Assembly (NCBI GenBank): GCA_026706025.1
Contig: JAPOZO010000063.1
Location: 62,001 to 126,000, forward strand
Source: Candidatus Poribacteria bacterium
GTDB taxonomy: Bacteria > Poribacteria > WGA-4E > WGA-3G
Direction of reading: 5' to 3'
Length of the DNA stretch: 64,000 bases
Made by a program: the position numbers and the translations under genes. Position 1 is the first letter of the stretch, and the number at the start of each line of letters is the position of its first letter. Below are positions 45,921-57,213 of this stretch, piece by piece. Under the pieces are notes generated by a model. It was not told where the DNA came from. It searched no databases and saw only the letters and a list, made by a program, of their open reading frames with translations.

Positions 45921-47579
45921 CTATCTGCCGGATTTGATGATGTCAAGTTTCTGGCGGAGTTCGACGTTGTCGGGTTCAATCTGCATGGCATTCTCTAAAG
46001 TCTGCAACGCCTTCTCTTTCAAACCTTTTTCAAGGTATGCCTCAGCGAGATGCAAGAGGATTTCAGGTGTATCGGGTAGGTAGTGATTTGCCTGCTCCAA
46101 ATTCTCTATGGCGGCATCCAATTTTCCCTGCTTAAAATAGACCAGCCCTAAACTGTCAAGATATGCCCCGGATGTTGGTGCGCTTTTGAGTGCACGACGA
46201 ATAAGTGTTGCTGCTTCATCTAATTTAATGCCCTGCTCTGCATAGAGATAACCTAATGCGTTGTACGCATCTGGTAATTCCTCCTGAGAGGGCTGCTCTA
46301 TCGCCTTACGCAGGTAGTTTTCTGCTTGCGTCACATCATCCAGCATCTGGTAAGCTATCCCAATACCTGTAAGCGCAGGGACATATTTGTCATCATAATC
46401 CAAAATTTTTTCAAAGGTATCCACCGCTTTTTGTGCCTGGTTGAATCTAAGGTAAATTTGTGCGAGTGTGTAACGAGTATCCCTGATACGAACAGCCAAT
46501 TCAATACGTTCTGTACTTCTCGCGCGGCTGGTCCGAGTTCCACTTCGCATTGAAAGCGCGCGTTTTTCTAATAAGGCGATAGCACTTGTGATATGATGTT
46601 CAGCCTTTTCAAAATTGCCTTGTGCCTGATAGGCAAGGCTGATACCACTATGTGCGTCAATTTCCGTCAAACCAAGGTTGCGAGGTGAACGGGGGACAGC
46701 ACCACTTTCAAGCGATTCCAAAACAGTTTGAAAGGAGCGCACTGCCGCTGAATCGTCACCGGTCTGAAGGTAAAGTTGACCGAGACGGTTCCAGACCCGT
46801 ATTTCTTCTGGACGGATGGTTATAACCCTCTCGTAGGACAGCAAAGCTTCCTCAAGAAGGTTTTGGACTTCATAGAGTTCTCCGAGTTCCCAATGATATT
46901 CAGCTTTAAATGGTAGGATACGGGTAAGTGCTTTGTAAGACGTGATCGCGAGTCCAATCTTGCCGAGATAGCGCGCGATACCACCAATATAATAATGTGC
47001 TTCACCGTGATCAGGATCCAATTCAATAATTTGTTGTCCGACTGAAAGCATCTCCTCTTCTAATGCCTTGGTACCCCGGTTTCCACGTCCATTTCGATCT
47101 ATAGAAGAGATGTACCGTTCTTTTAATATCTTAGCAAGGATCCATTTCGCCTCTACATTTTCAGGATTAAGTTGAATGGCTTTTCTTGCATCTTCTTCAG
47201 CACCGTTAATATCTTGTAACCTTGGAAGAGATCGAAGCGCAGCACGTTCTGTATAGATGAAACTGATACCCTGTGCAGATAAGACTTTGTCTTCAATGGA
47301 TTCACTGTCAAGCTCCAATTCCTCAATTAAAGCATCGTAGGCGATTTTACTTTTGCGAATGTTGCGTTCGCCGGTTCTGCAATAAGCGGCCCACATCAGT
47401 TTTGCATAGATATCTGCTGCACGTGTCATGTCGGCACTCAACGTTGTGTCAGCATCGGTGAGCGGTACCAACTCAGGTGTTTCATCTGCAAGTACATCTG
47501 TTTGGGCGTGCGAACCACGTCCTAAAGCGAAACTTACCGCGATGAAGACAAAAATCGTGAACATGCCAAGATATTTCAT
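45921..47579 (-). CDS. Exported tetratricopeptide-repeat protein
   Basis: ATG 47579 (MKYLGMFTIFVFIAVSFALGRGSHA) has GGAGGAAAAA upstream and a signal peptide; the longer frame running into gyrA is rejected. 552 residues with at least ten TPR units, for example AEEDARKAIQLNPENVEAKWILAK, AEYHWELGELYEVQNLLEEALLSYERVI, and three near the end (LPDAYNALGYLYAEQG, YLDSLGLVYFKQGKLDAAIENLEQA, LLHLAEAYLEKGLKEKALQTL). TPR domains scaffold protein complexes; this one should act in the periplasm or at the surface. It follows gyrA after 34 bases and may share its transcript. Partner unknown. Confidence 0.85.
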   Translation of the reverse strand: MKYLGMFTIFVFIAVSFALGRGSHAQTDVLADETPELVPLTDADTTLSADMTRAADIYAKLMWAAYCRTGERNIRKSKIAYDALIEELELDSESIEDKVLSAQGISFIYTERAALRSLPRLQDINGAEEDARKAIQLNPENVEAKWILAKILKERYISSIDRNGRGNRGTKALEEEMLSVGQQIIELDPDHGEAHYYIGGIARYLGKIGLAITSYKALTRILPFKAEYHWELGELYEVQNLLEEALLSYERVITIRPEEIRVWNRLGQLYLQTGDDSAAVRSFQTVLESLESGAVPRSPRNLGLTEIDAHSGISLAYQAQGNFEKAEHHITSAIALLEKRALSMRSGTRTSRARSTERIELAVRIRDTRYTLAQIYLRFNQAQKAVDTFEKILDYDDKYVPALTGIGIAYQMLDDVTQAENYLRKAIEQPSQEELPDAYNALGYLYAEQGIKLDEAATLIRRALKSAPTSGAYLDSLGLVYFKQGKLDAAIENLEQANHYLPDTPEILLHLAEAYLEKGLKEKALQTLENAMQIEPDNVELRQKLDIIKSGR

Positions 47580-47613
47580 TTTTTCCTCCGTATGTAACAA
47601 TCCATTATACACC

Positions 47614-50151
47614 CTACGCATCCTCAAGCAGAGAAGACGAAAGTTCAATTTTAGCGGCATCGACAAGTTTTTCGTCGGGTTGAAGTGCCATGATACGCAC
47701 ACCTTGGGTATTGCGCCCGATACGCCGAATGTCGCCAACAGCTGTTCGGGTAACATACCCGTTTGAGCTAATGAGAACAAGCTCATCAATATCGGCAACG
47801 CGTTTTGCAGCGACAACTGCGCCATTTCGGGTCGACTTTCCGATGGCGATGATGCCTTTCCCACCGCGTCTTTGAGAGCGATAAGCAGAGACAGCCGTGC
47901 GCTTGCCATACCCGTTTTCCGTGACAATCAACAAGGTCTCATCTTCCTTAGCTGCTTCTTGTCCGGTTTCGATTTCTTCCGCCTCAGTACCATCGCCGTT
48001 AACAATAACCATTTGCGCTACGAAGTCATCAGCACCGAGTTCTATACCACGTACCCCGCGGGTATTGCGTCCAAGAGGTCTCGCGTCTTTTTCACTGAAC
48101 CGAATAGCGGTACCCTTGTGAGTAACAAGGATGACATCGGAATTACCTTCTGTTACTTGCGCGCCAATAAGTTTGTCACCGTCATCAAGTTTAACAGCAA
48201 TGATTCCATTTGACAGTGTATTCTCAAAACTGGTGAGTGTTGTCTTTTTAACAATGCCTTGCTGTGTCGCCATGAAGACAAATTTATTCGTTGCAACTTC
48301 GCCAGTATCAGCTCCCTCAGTGCCTTGACTGCCTGCTTTCAGATATACCGTAACATAAGCGGTGATGTTTTCGTTTCGTGCCAATCGGAGTAGGTTAACA
48401 ACCGCACGTCCAGCTGACTGGCGGCGCGCTTCAGGTATTTGGTACACTTTCAACGTGTAGCATTTGCCCAAATCTGTGAAAAACAAAATGTTTTGATGAG
48501 CAGTCGCGACGAAGATGTGCTCTAAAAAATCGCCATCCTTTGTTGTAGCTCCCTTAATCCCAACCCCCCCACGATGCTGTTTTCTATAGGTATCCATCGG
48601 CAATCGTTTGATGTAGCCAGCGTGGGATAAAGTAACCACCATCTCTTCGTCAGCGATGAGATCCTCAACCTCAAATTCTTTGACATCGCCGGCAATCTCA
48701 GTGCGGCGCTCGTCACCGAATTTCTCTCTGAGCGTTTCAAGTTCTGTCCGAATAATATCTGTTATCAGCGTCTCACTGGCAAGGATTGCACGGAATTCAG
48801 CGATACGATCTAATATTTCCGTATATTCATTGTGAATACGCTGGCGCTCAAGGCCGGTCAACTGGCGGAGCGTCATCGTGAGAATTTCTCTTGCTTGCTG
48901 CTCACTGAGTTGGTACGTATCCTGAAGTTCTTGCTCCGCTGCTTGCGGGGATTCAGCTGTTTGGACAAGTTCTATAATCGCCTCGAGGTTCTGCAGTGCT
49001 AAGAGATACCCTTCAAGGATATGATTTCTGCGTTCGGCACGAGCGAGTTCAAATTGTGTGCGCCGGCGAACCACATCCCGTCGATGCTGAAGATAATAGT
49101 GTAGAATCTCCTCAAGCGTTAGAACCTTCGGAAGTCCCTCTACAAGGCAGAGAAGGTTCGCACTGAAGTGCGTCTGCATCTTTGAGTGTTTGTACAACTG
49201 ATTCAGGATAACCTGAGCAATTTCTCCGCGTTTAAGGGGGATGACGATGCGAATCTCTTTGTCAGACTCATCCCGGATGTCGCTAATCCCAGTGATAGTT
49301 TTGTTGACTACCAATTGATACATTTGCTCAAGCAACTGATTTTTCTTTACCTGATATGGAATTTCTGTTATGACTATTTGTTCCCGCTCGGTTTCCCCTT
49401 TAGCATCAGAGATTCTTTCTATAATTGCTTTGGCACGGACAGTCATACTTCCTCTACCGGTGGTGTACATCTCCTTGATGCCGCTGGTACCAACGATAAC
49501 CCCCGCAGTCGGAAAGTCGGGACCCATGATGTGTTCCATCAGTGTTTCTGAGTCAGCATCTGGATCTGAGAGTTTGCGGAGCAGTGCCTCAATCACTTCA
49601 CCCAAGTTGTGCGGTGGTATGCGCGTGAGATAACCAACACCAATACCAGTTGTCCCGTTGACAAGTAGGTTAGGGAGGAGACCCGGAAGAACTGTTGGTT
49701 CTTCGACGGAGTCCTTGTAGTTGGGTTGAAAATCAACCACCTGCTTATCAATGTCAGTGAGCATCTCTTCGGCGATGGCTGCAAGTCGGCATTCTGTATA
49801 ACGCATCGCGCCCGGTGGATCGTCGTCAATGCTGCCGAAGTTCCCTTGTCCATCCACGAGCGGATATCGCGTGCTAAATGGTTGTGCTAAACCGACAAGC
49901 GTACCGTAAATGGGTCCATCACCGTGTGGATGATAGTTCTTCATCACCTCCCCTACGACAGCGGCACATTTGTCATAGGGCCGGTTCGCGGTGAGATTTA
50001 TCTCTCCCATAGCATAGATAATCCGACGTGTGCTTGGTTTGAGACCGTCACGGACATCCGGTATTGCGCGATTCGTATTAACACTCATCGCATAGGTGAG
50101 ATATGACGTTTTCAGTTCATTTTCTATGTTGCGTTCTTGGATATTTTCCAT
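47614..50151 (-). CDS. gyrA: DNA gyrase subunit A
   Basis: 845 residues of the type IIA topoisomerase cleavage subunit, which with GyrB introduces negative supercoils. Active-site Tyr is in GAMRYTECRL. The quinolone region reads YHPHGDGPIYGTLVGLAQPFS, so the residues at E. coli positions 83 and 87 (normally Ser and Asp) are both Gly, predicting low quinolone sensitivity. The C-terminal domain has the six pinwheel blades; the GyrA-box (Q-R-R-G-G-K-G) is present as QRRGGKGII, which argues for GyrA over ParC. ATG 50151 has no clear Shine-Dalgarno and a palindromic repeat ends just upstream. gyrB precedes it on the same strand. Confidence 0.95.
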   Translation of the reverse strand: MENIQERNIENELKTSYLTYAMSVNTNRAIPDVRDGLKPSTRRIIYAMGEINLTANRPYDKCAAVVGEVMKNYHPHGDGPIYGTLVGLAQPFSTRYPLVDGQGNFGSIDDDPPGAMRYTECRLAAIAEEMLTDIDKQVVDFQPNYKDSVEEPTVLPGLLPNLLVNGTTGIGVGYLTRIPPHNLGEVIEALLRKLSDPDADSETLMEHIMGPDFPTAGVIVGTSGIKEMYTTGRGSMTVRAKAIIERISDAKGETEREQIVITEIPYQVKKNQLLEQMYQLVVNKTITGISDIRDESDKEIRIVIPLKRGEIAQVILNQLYKHSKMQTHFSANLLCLVEGLPKVLTLEEILHYYLQHRRDVVRRRTQFELARAERRNHILEGYLLALQNLEAIIELVQTAESPQAAEQELQDTYQLSEQQAREILTMTLRQLTGLERQRIHNEYTEILDRIAEFRAILASETLITDIIRTELETLREKFGDERRTEIAGDVKEFEVEDLIADEEMVVTLSHAGYIKRLPMDTYRKQHRGGVGIKGATTKDGDFLEHIFVATAHQNILFFTDLGKCYTLKVYQIPEARRQSAGRAVVNLLRLARNENITAYVTVYLKAGSQGTEGADTGEVATNKFVFMATQQGIVKKTTLTSFENTLSNGIIAVKLDDGDKLIGAQVTEGNSDVILVTHKGTAIRFSEKDARPLGRNTRGVRGIELGADDFVAQMVIVNGDGTEAEEIETGQEAAKEDETLLIVTENGYGKRTAVSAYRSQRRGGKGIIAIGKSTRNGAVVAAKRVADIDELVLISSNGYVTRTAVGDIRRIGRNTQGVRIMALQPDEKLVDAAKIELSSSLLEDA

Positions 50152-50157
50152 ATATTT

Positions 50158-50250
50158 TTTCGGCTATCAGCCGTCGGCTATCCGTTTTCAGTGAAGAGGG
50201 CTGATTGCGTAAAACCCTCCTTTTTGACAGCTGGTGGCTGACGATTTCTT
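50158..50250. repeat. Intergenic palindromic repeat between gyrB and gyrA
   Basis: It begins CGGCTATCAGCCGTCGGCTATC and ends GACAGCTGGTGGCTGACGAT; inner GAAGAGGG and CCCTCC halves can pair. A separate AGCGTTG/CAACGCT hairpin lies at 50268-50293 near the gyrB stop. Confidence 0.6.
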
Positions 50251-50311
50251 TCAATTACGAGCGATACAGCGTTGATAGTTCGTAAACAACGCTTTATCGG
50301 GATGTCCTCCT

Positions 50312-52894
<2,583 letters not shown>

Positions 52895-52950
52895 TTAGCG
52901 ATCTAAAGGCGCAATCCACCCTATTGTTATCGCACTTAGATACTTAAAAT

Positions 52951-52979
52951 AGGATACCTTATTTTAAAAGTTTTGTCAA
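52951..52979 (-). promoter_or_regulatory. Sigma-70-like promoter for gyrB
   Basis: On the minus strand a perfect -35 TTGACA (52979-52974) and a -10 TATCCT (52956-52951) are 17 bases apart. The -35 overlaps the TGA of dciA. It gives gyrB a start of its own downstream of recF-dciA. Confidence 0.7.
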
Positions 52980-53479
52980 GGCTTTTCTTTACGCTGTGTA
53001 ATGAATAATTGCCGCAAGGAAATTTTTAAATCAGTATCCGTCACATCAGCTATTGCCTGCTCAATTTGTTCTAATTCTTTCGAGGTTGGTGTCCGGAGAT
53101 TGCTTGAGCGAGACGTTGATGTTGGGGGCTTTGGCATTTCTGAATCAGTGGAGGCATGTTTCGCGTGATGGGATGTTGCTTGATGTGCTTGGCGTAACTC
53201 TATCCGGAGATCTGTAAGAACGGGCTGCCCTAATTCCGCATTCAGGTCTGCTATAATCCTCTGTTTATGGAATGATAGTTCTGTTCTGTACGGAGGATAT
53301 TCCGTGTAGACTTTCAAAACGCCATCCGACAGCGATACCGGCACTGTTTTCGTCCCAAGTGGTGTTCCGAGACGTTTGCGCCAAAGGACAAAGACTTTCT
53401 GCTCAAGCATCTTGGGCTCAAAGTCGCGGGAGCGGGCGAGTTCAGTGAGGAGATCGCGTAGGTTTTGGGTCTTGCGCAT
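52976..53479 (-). CDS. dciA: DciA (DUF721) helicase-loading factor
   Basis: 167 residues. DciA is the ancestral bacterial loader that helps place DnaB helicase at the origin; it is found where DnaC/DnaI is lacking. The N-terminal DUF721/KH-like domain is recognisable: LRDLLTELAR, VFVLWRKRLGTPLGTKTVPVSLSDGVLKVYT, with hydrophobic strands to TDLRIEL. A disordered Ser/Thr/Pro linker and a C-terminal helix with EQIEQAIADVTDTDLKISLRQLF follow, the region that contacts helicase in related proteins. It sits in its classic place between recF and gyrB. Confidence 0.85.
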   Translation of the reverse strand: MRKTQNLRDLLTELARSRDFEPKMLEQKVFVLWRKRLGTPLGTKTVPVSLSDGVLKVYTEYPPYRTELSFHKQRIIADLNAELGQPVLTDLRIELRQAHQATSHHAKHASTDSEMPKPPTSTSRSSNLRTPTSKELEQIEQAIADVTDTDLKISLRQLFITQRKEKP

Positions 53480-53526
53480 TTTTATACTCGATGGTGTGAC
53501 TTTAGAAGCACACGAGTGGTAGTGTG

Positions 53527-54819
53527 TTAGGAGGACTCATTAGTTTCGGCGGCATAACTTATCTGCGCGTTCTCTACCGTCAAAACATTCGGTTGATCAA
53601 GATGATTTACAAGAGGTTCAGCGTGTGTAGCTGTAATGAAGGTTTGGGCACTTAAATTTTCGAGAACCTCTAATAAGTACCCTATCCGCTTGTAATCTAA
53701 CTCTGAGGTAACATCATCCAATAAAACTATCGGGTCCCTGCCTGTCAGGTGTCGAATCAATTTTAGTTCTGCTAATTTGAGTGCTAATGCAATAGTCCGC
53801 TGCTGCCCTTGTGATCCATAAGATCGTGCTACCTCTCGAAATGCTCCTGTTTCAGGATCCAAATCTTGCGTATCATTTTCACTATGGTAGTAAGTGATAC
53901 GCTCTTCGGGGCCACTCTCCAATTCAATGAGGAAATCATCTCGGTGTGGGCCGACTAAGGTTGTACCTCTCTGTAAATCTGCCTCGCGTGAAGCATTTAA
54001 TGATGTGCCAAAATGTTTGGCTACCTTCTCTTCATCTTCACGGGTAGTCTTAGGTTCCGCTAACAAGTTGGGGGCAGCAGTTTCTGAAGTATTGCATGCG
54101 ATACTGTCGATTGACGTATCGTTCGACACCGATGCCGAACGATACGTCAGCGCGATATCTTCTGAATCGCCGGTAAGTTTTTGGTGGTTTTGGATCGCGT
54201 GCGCTTTCAGTTGATGAAAGATTTCCAATCGCTTTATAGTGATTGCGGTACCATGCATGAGCAGCAATTTATCCCAAGCATCCAATTGCGTTACGCTTGC
54301 GAACGTCGCACGAATCTGCTTTAGCAACTCATTTCGTTGTTTGAGAACGAGATTGTACTTTTGCAAATTTTTCAGGTATTCGTTGTCAATCTGTGAGATT
54401 AGGAGATCTAAGAATCGTCGTCTTTCTGAAGGTCCTCCCTTCACTAATGTCAGCGACTCTGGAGAAAAAAATACAACGTTAAATTGACCAATCCATTCGG
54501 AACGTCTTGGCTGGAGAATACCGTTTTTCTTCAGTCTAAACTGTCCGCGTGCCTGCTTTATCGCCTCAAGAGATGTTACTTCATCACTTCCATTCCTCAG
54601 TGTCCCTTTTAGATAGAATCCTGACTCATGATGCCGAATCAATTCGGCATCATGAGTCGCACGATGAGATTCCGCGGTGCAAAGAAAATAGATTGCTTCA
54701 AGCAAACTGGTTTTTCCCTGGGCATTCCCACCGACGATTAAATTAACAGGTTTAGGGAAGTCTACTTCGCAATTGATATAATTACGGAAATTGCGTAAGA
54801 CGATATGATTTAATAACAT
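53527..54819 (-). CDS. recF: DNA replication/repair protein RecF
   Basis: 430 residues; an SMC-like ATPase that promotes RecA loading at gaps. Walker A GGNAQGKTSLLEA near residue 33, signature SYGSQGQQRTIALALKLAE and Walker B PIVLLDDVTSELD are all present. It is longer than the usual 360-370 because of an insertion around residues 220-280 (SVSNDTSIDSIACNTSETAAPN and on). Part of this insert is a 38-base palindrome in the DNA, and a second near-perfect 36-base palindrome encodes THDAELIRHHES. ATG 54819 opens straight from the origin region without a clear Shine-Dalgarno; its promoter is not identified. Confidence 0.93.
   Translation of the reverse strand: MLLNHIVLRNFRNYINCEVDFPKPVNLIVGGNAQGKTSLLEAIYFLCTAESHRATHDAELIRHHESGFYLKGTLRNGSDEVTSLEAIKQARGQFRLKKNGILQPRRSEWIGQFNVVFFSPESLTLVKGGPSERRRFLDLLISQIDNEYLKNLQKYNLVLKQRNELLKQIRATFASVTQLDAWDKLLLMHGTAITIKRLEIFHQLKAHAIQNHQKLTGDSEDIALTYRSASVSNDTSIDSIACNTSETAAPNLLAEPKTTREDEEKVAKHFGTSLNASREADLQRGTTLVGPHRDDFLIELESGPEERITYYHSENDTQDLDPETGAFREVARSYGSQGQQRTIALALKLAELKLIRHLTGRDPIVLLDDVTSELDYKRIGYLLEVLENLSAQTFITATHAEPLVNHLDQPNVLTVENAQISYAAETNESS
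54112..54149. repeat. 38-base palindrome in recF
   Basis: TGACGTATCGTTCG and CGAACGATACGTCA are perfect 14-base arms around ACACCGATGC. It encodes TYRSASVSNDTS in a part of RecF that looks inserted relative to the family. Confidence 0.85.
54623..54658. repeat. 36-base near-perfect palindrome in recF
   Basis: GACTCATGATGCCGAATC faces AATTCGGCATCATGAGTC; 17 of 18 positions pair. It lies in the conserved DAELIR region of RecF and is read as THDAELIRHHES. Confidence 0.85.
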
Positions 54820-55200
54820 CTTTTTTGAATGTAAATATTTTTATTGAGTCAGGTGCAAAATTGACCAACTTTTAGCACTTATCCACAATCTCTAATATTA
54901 ATACTAATTTCTATATAAATTTATATAGTACTTAGTAGTAGTAGTAGGGGCTGTTGATAAGTGGATAACTCACCTGAAGGCTTATTATCATTGACAAGTA
55001 CCCTGTTGATAACTTGTTGATAAATCAGCGAGTTATCAACAAGTTATCAACAAAACCATACAACAGTCAAGTTATGCACAAGTTATGCACAAGTTATGCA
55101 CAATGTTTTAACATAGTTATCAACAAGTTATCAACAGGTTTAGGATGCGGTATATCGTTTAAAAATGCCTCAAAAACGGAAGATAAAACGCAGAATTTGG
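54820..55200. other. Replication origin (oriC) with phased DnaA boxes, TAG trios and AT-rich unwinding region
   Basis: Between recF and dnaA. DnaA boxes of the TTATNNACA type: TTATCCACA 54879-54887; TGTTGATAA 54952-54960, 55004-55012, 55015-55023; AGTGGATAA 54960-54968 (one mismatch); TTATCAACA 55033-55041, 55044-55052, 55117-55125, 55128-55136; TTATGCACA 55072-55080, 55083-55091, 55094-55102. Within each run the spacing is exactly 11 bases, one helical turn. Left of the boxes come GGGG (54947-54950), five TAG triplets (54933-54947) and an AT-rich stretch (54888-54930). This order matches the DnaA-box / GC-rich / DnaA-trio unwinding element known from Bacillus and others. No gene lies here. 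Confidence 0.9.
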
Positions 55201-56607
55201 CTATCGAAATTGATCAAGCAAAAACACAATTGTTTGCCGTTCATCATCACTTTTTTCGATAGTATCTTCTATCTGTTTACAAGCGTGAATGACAGTAGTA
55301 TGATTTCCCTTATTAAACGCTTGGGCAATGTTTGAATATGACATTTGTGTCAACTCTCTGCACATATACATAGCGATTTGACGCGGCTGCACTAACTCCT
55401 TTGTCCGTTTCTGAGAGACGAGGTCTGTCACGTCAATGCCAAAGTAGTCAGCGACGACCATTTGTATCCCTTTTGATGTGGCTGTTTTACGGTCTCGCAT
55501 TGGTGACGGGGTGCCCACATCGCTCAGCACCTGTCGTGCAAAATCTAAGCTCAAATTTTCCTTGAGTATTGTAGCTTGTGTAACCAATCGTACAAGCGTG
55601 CCTTCGAGTTCTCGGATATTCGTCTCGACAACTTCGGCGATGTAACTGAGTACATCATCAGGTAGGTTGTCAAACCCTTGGTCTTGACATTTCTGCCGGA
55701 GGATAGCGATACGCATCTCGTACTGTGGCATACCAATCTCAGCTACCATGCCGGATTGAAATCGGGATCGAAGGCGAACTTCAAGATTTTCAAGGTTATT
55801 CGGTGTCCGGTCGCTGGTCATGACTATCTGGTTTGAGTTCATGTGGAGGTCATTAAAGGTGTTAAAGAATTCCTCCTGTGTGCCTTCCTTGCGTTGTAAA
55901 AATTGTATGTCATCAATCAAAAGCATATCTGCTGTGCGATACTTTGTGCGGAATCCCTGTGCCGATCCGCGGTTGACGATAGACTCAACGTATTCATTCA
56001 TGAAAGTTTCTGATGTAACGTACAGAACTTTCTTATCGGGTTGGTTTGCTGAGAGTCTATTGCCAATTGCGTGCAAGAGGTGAGTTTTACCCAATCCCAC
56101 CCCGCCGTAAATAAAGAGCGGATTGTAGTCGCGCCCTGGATTTTCTGAAACGGCTAAAGCGGTTGCATGACAGATCCGGTTAGGTGTATCAACGACGAAC
56201 GTATCAAACCGATATCTTGGGTTCAGTCCTGTCTGATTTTGCGGGACGGCGGTAGAAGGGGCGTTAACAAATATTTCACTTTGATTGGCAGATTGATCAG
56301 AAGTATCTTCTACTTCTATTAGATTAGAATCCTCACTGCCGTGAGCCGGAGATTCGTCTACCACAGATTCGTCTATAGTCAGAGTGAGTACACATTGTGC
56401 ACCAATGAGTGTTGCCAACACTCGTTGGATGTCAGTTCGGAAACGCTCTTCAATTCGCGCGCGTGTATACGCTGAAGGTACAGCTATCTTCAATGCGTCT
56501 GCTGTGAGCGAAAGCGGAACTGCTTGATGAAGATAAACATCCTGTTGTGCTGTGTCGTTGAGATTCTCCAGTATTTCTGACCAGATTTCGTTGGGGGTGT
56601 GCCGCAT
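55201..56607 (-). CDS. dnaA: Chromosomal replication initiator DnaA
   Basis: Start ATG 56607 (MRHTPNEIWSEILENL) is taken over an in-frame GTG 27 bases upstream because it begins with the conserved domain I; 468 residues. The AAA+ core begins NPRYRFDTFVVDTPNRICHATALAV, with Walker A GGVGLGKTHLLHAIGN, Walker B LLIDDIQFLQ and sensor MTSDRTPNNL. Domain IV carries the box-binding signature HTTVIHACKQIE after the SQKRTKELVQPRQIAMYMCRELT helix. A Ser/Glu-rich linker (domain II) spans about residues 85-125. The gene reads toward the origin, which sits in the place dnaN usually occupies. Confidence 0.96.
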   Translation of the reverse strand: MRHTPNEIWSEILENLNDTAQQDVYLHQAVPLSLTADALKIAVPSAYTRARIEERFRTDIQRVLATLIGAQCVLTLTIDESVVDESPAHGSEDSNLIEVEDTSDQSANQSEIFVNAPSTAVPQNQTGLNPRYRFDTFVVDTPNRICHATALAVSENPGRDYNPLFIYGGVGLGKTHLLHAIGNRLSANQPDKKVLYVTSETFMNEYVESIVNRGSAQGFRTKYRTADMLLIDDIQFLQRKEGTQEEFFNTFNDLHMNSNQIVMTSDRTPNNLENLEVRLRSRFQSGMVAEIGMPQYEMRIAILRQKCQDQGFDNLPDDVLSYIAEVVETNIRELEGTLVRLVTQATILKENLSLDFARQVLSDVGTPSPMRDRKTATSKGIQMVVADYFGIDVTDLVSQKRTKELVQPRQIAMYMCRELTQMSYSNIAQAFNKGNHTTVIHACKQIEDTIEKSDDERQTIVFLLDQFR

Positions 56608-57037
56608 GAGCGTGTATCCTAGCCTAAATGGCACATGAGCTTTCAGCTTTAATATCAGTTTTAAAGCTTAGCCATTATAATTCCTTAATACTTAATAAAT
56701 GTAAAATAAAAATGAGACTATGCCGGTTAATTAACCGAGAGGTATAATAATAAATAAAATCGTATCATTTTCCTACAGAAATGTCAACACTTTTATCAGA
56801 GAATATTAAATATATTCCAAATCCCTCGGAAGAATATTTTGAACTAAAACCGAAATTTTATCAAGTTATTTTTTCTATGACCAGCAAAAATTACAAGGTC
56901 AAAAAATTTGACAAATGTCGAAAAATAGCGTATCATTTTAAAACGCAACGTAATACCATTCTGACGAATAGAAATACTTATGTGTGTAATGACCTAACAC
57001 ATAAAAGGTAACGCCTACATAGAAAAAGGAGACATTC
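56608..57037. other. Divergent promoter region between dnaA and rpmH
   Basis: 430 AT-rich bases with no convincing gene. It contains a perfect 14-base palindrome CGGTTAATTAACCG at 56724-56737, a possible operator. On the minus strand a TATAAT at 56679-56674 may be the -10 for dnaA, but its best -35 (TTTACA, 56705-56700) is 20 bases away. The rpmH promoter is listed separately. Confidence 0.5.
56908..56936 (+). promoter_or_regulatory. Sigma-70-like promoter for rpmH
   Basis: TTGACA at 56908-56913 and TATCAT at 56931-56936 with a 17-base spacer, about 100 bases before the rpmH start. It is the best -35/-10 pair seen in this spacer. Confidence 0.7.
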
Positions 57038-57172
57038 ATGAAACGCACATATCAACCACATCGACGGAAACGAAAAAATAAACTCGGTTTCCGCAAACGG
57101 ATGTCTACAAGACACGGAAGACAGACCATTGCTCGCCGCCGCGCCAAAGGGCGAAAAGTCTTGAGTGCCTAA
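57038..57172 (+). CDS. rpmH: Ribosomal protein bL34
   Basis: 44 residues: [19 protein letters not shown], continuing [21 protein letters not shown] and ending VLSA. The length and the arginine/lysine-rich sequence are exactly those of bL34, a small protein buried in the large subunit. AAGGAG lies 8 bases upstream of ATG 57038. As in many bacteria it is divergent from dnaA, but the usual next genes rnpA, yidD and yidC are not here; ispH follows. Confidence 0.97.
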   Translation: MKRTYQPHRRKRKNKLGFRKRMSTRHGRQTIARRRAKGRKVLSA

Positions 57173-57183
57173 GAATTCTCAAT

Positions 57184-57213
57184 AAGTAGTATGTGAAGAA
57201 GTAGTATGTGAAG
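57184..57213. repeat. 15-base direct duplication after rpmH
   Basis: AAGTAGTATGTGAAG occurs twice in tandem with no mismatch, 11 bases after the rpmH stop. It may be a slippage product; the surrounding 57173-57351 shows no gene. Confidence 0.7.

Noticed and set aside
47580-47927. N-terminal extension of the TPR protein to 47927
   Set aside because: It would overlap the gyrA 3' end; the internal ATG 47579 has GGAGG and a signal peptide.
47614-50151. Subunit A could be topoisomerase IV ParC
   Set aside because: It lies next to gyrB and keeps the GyrA-box QRRGGKG in its C-terminal domain.
56781-57011. 76-residue plus-strand frame before rpmH
   Set aside because: It contains the rpmH promoter, lacks a good SD and is in AT-rich intergenic DNA where long frames arise by chance.
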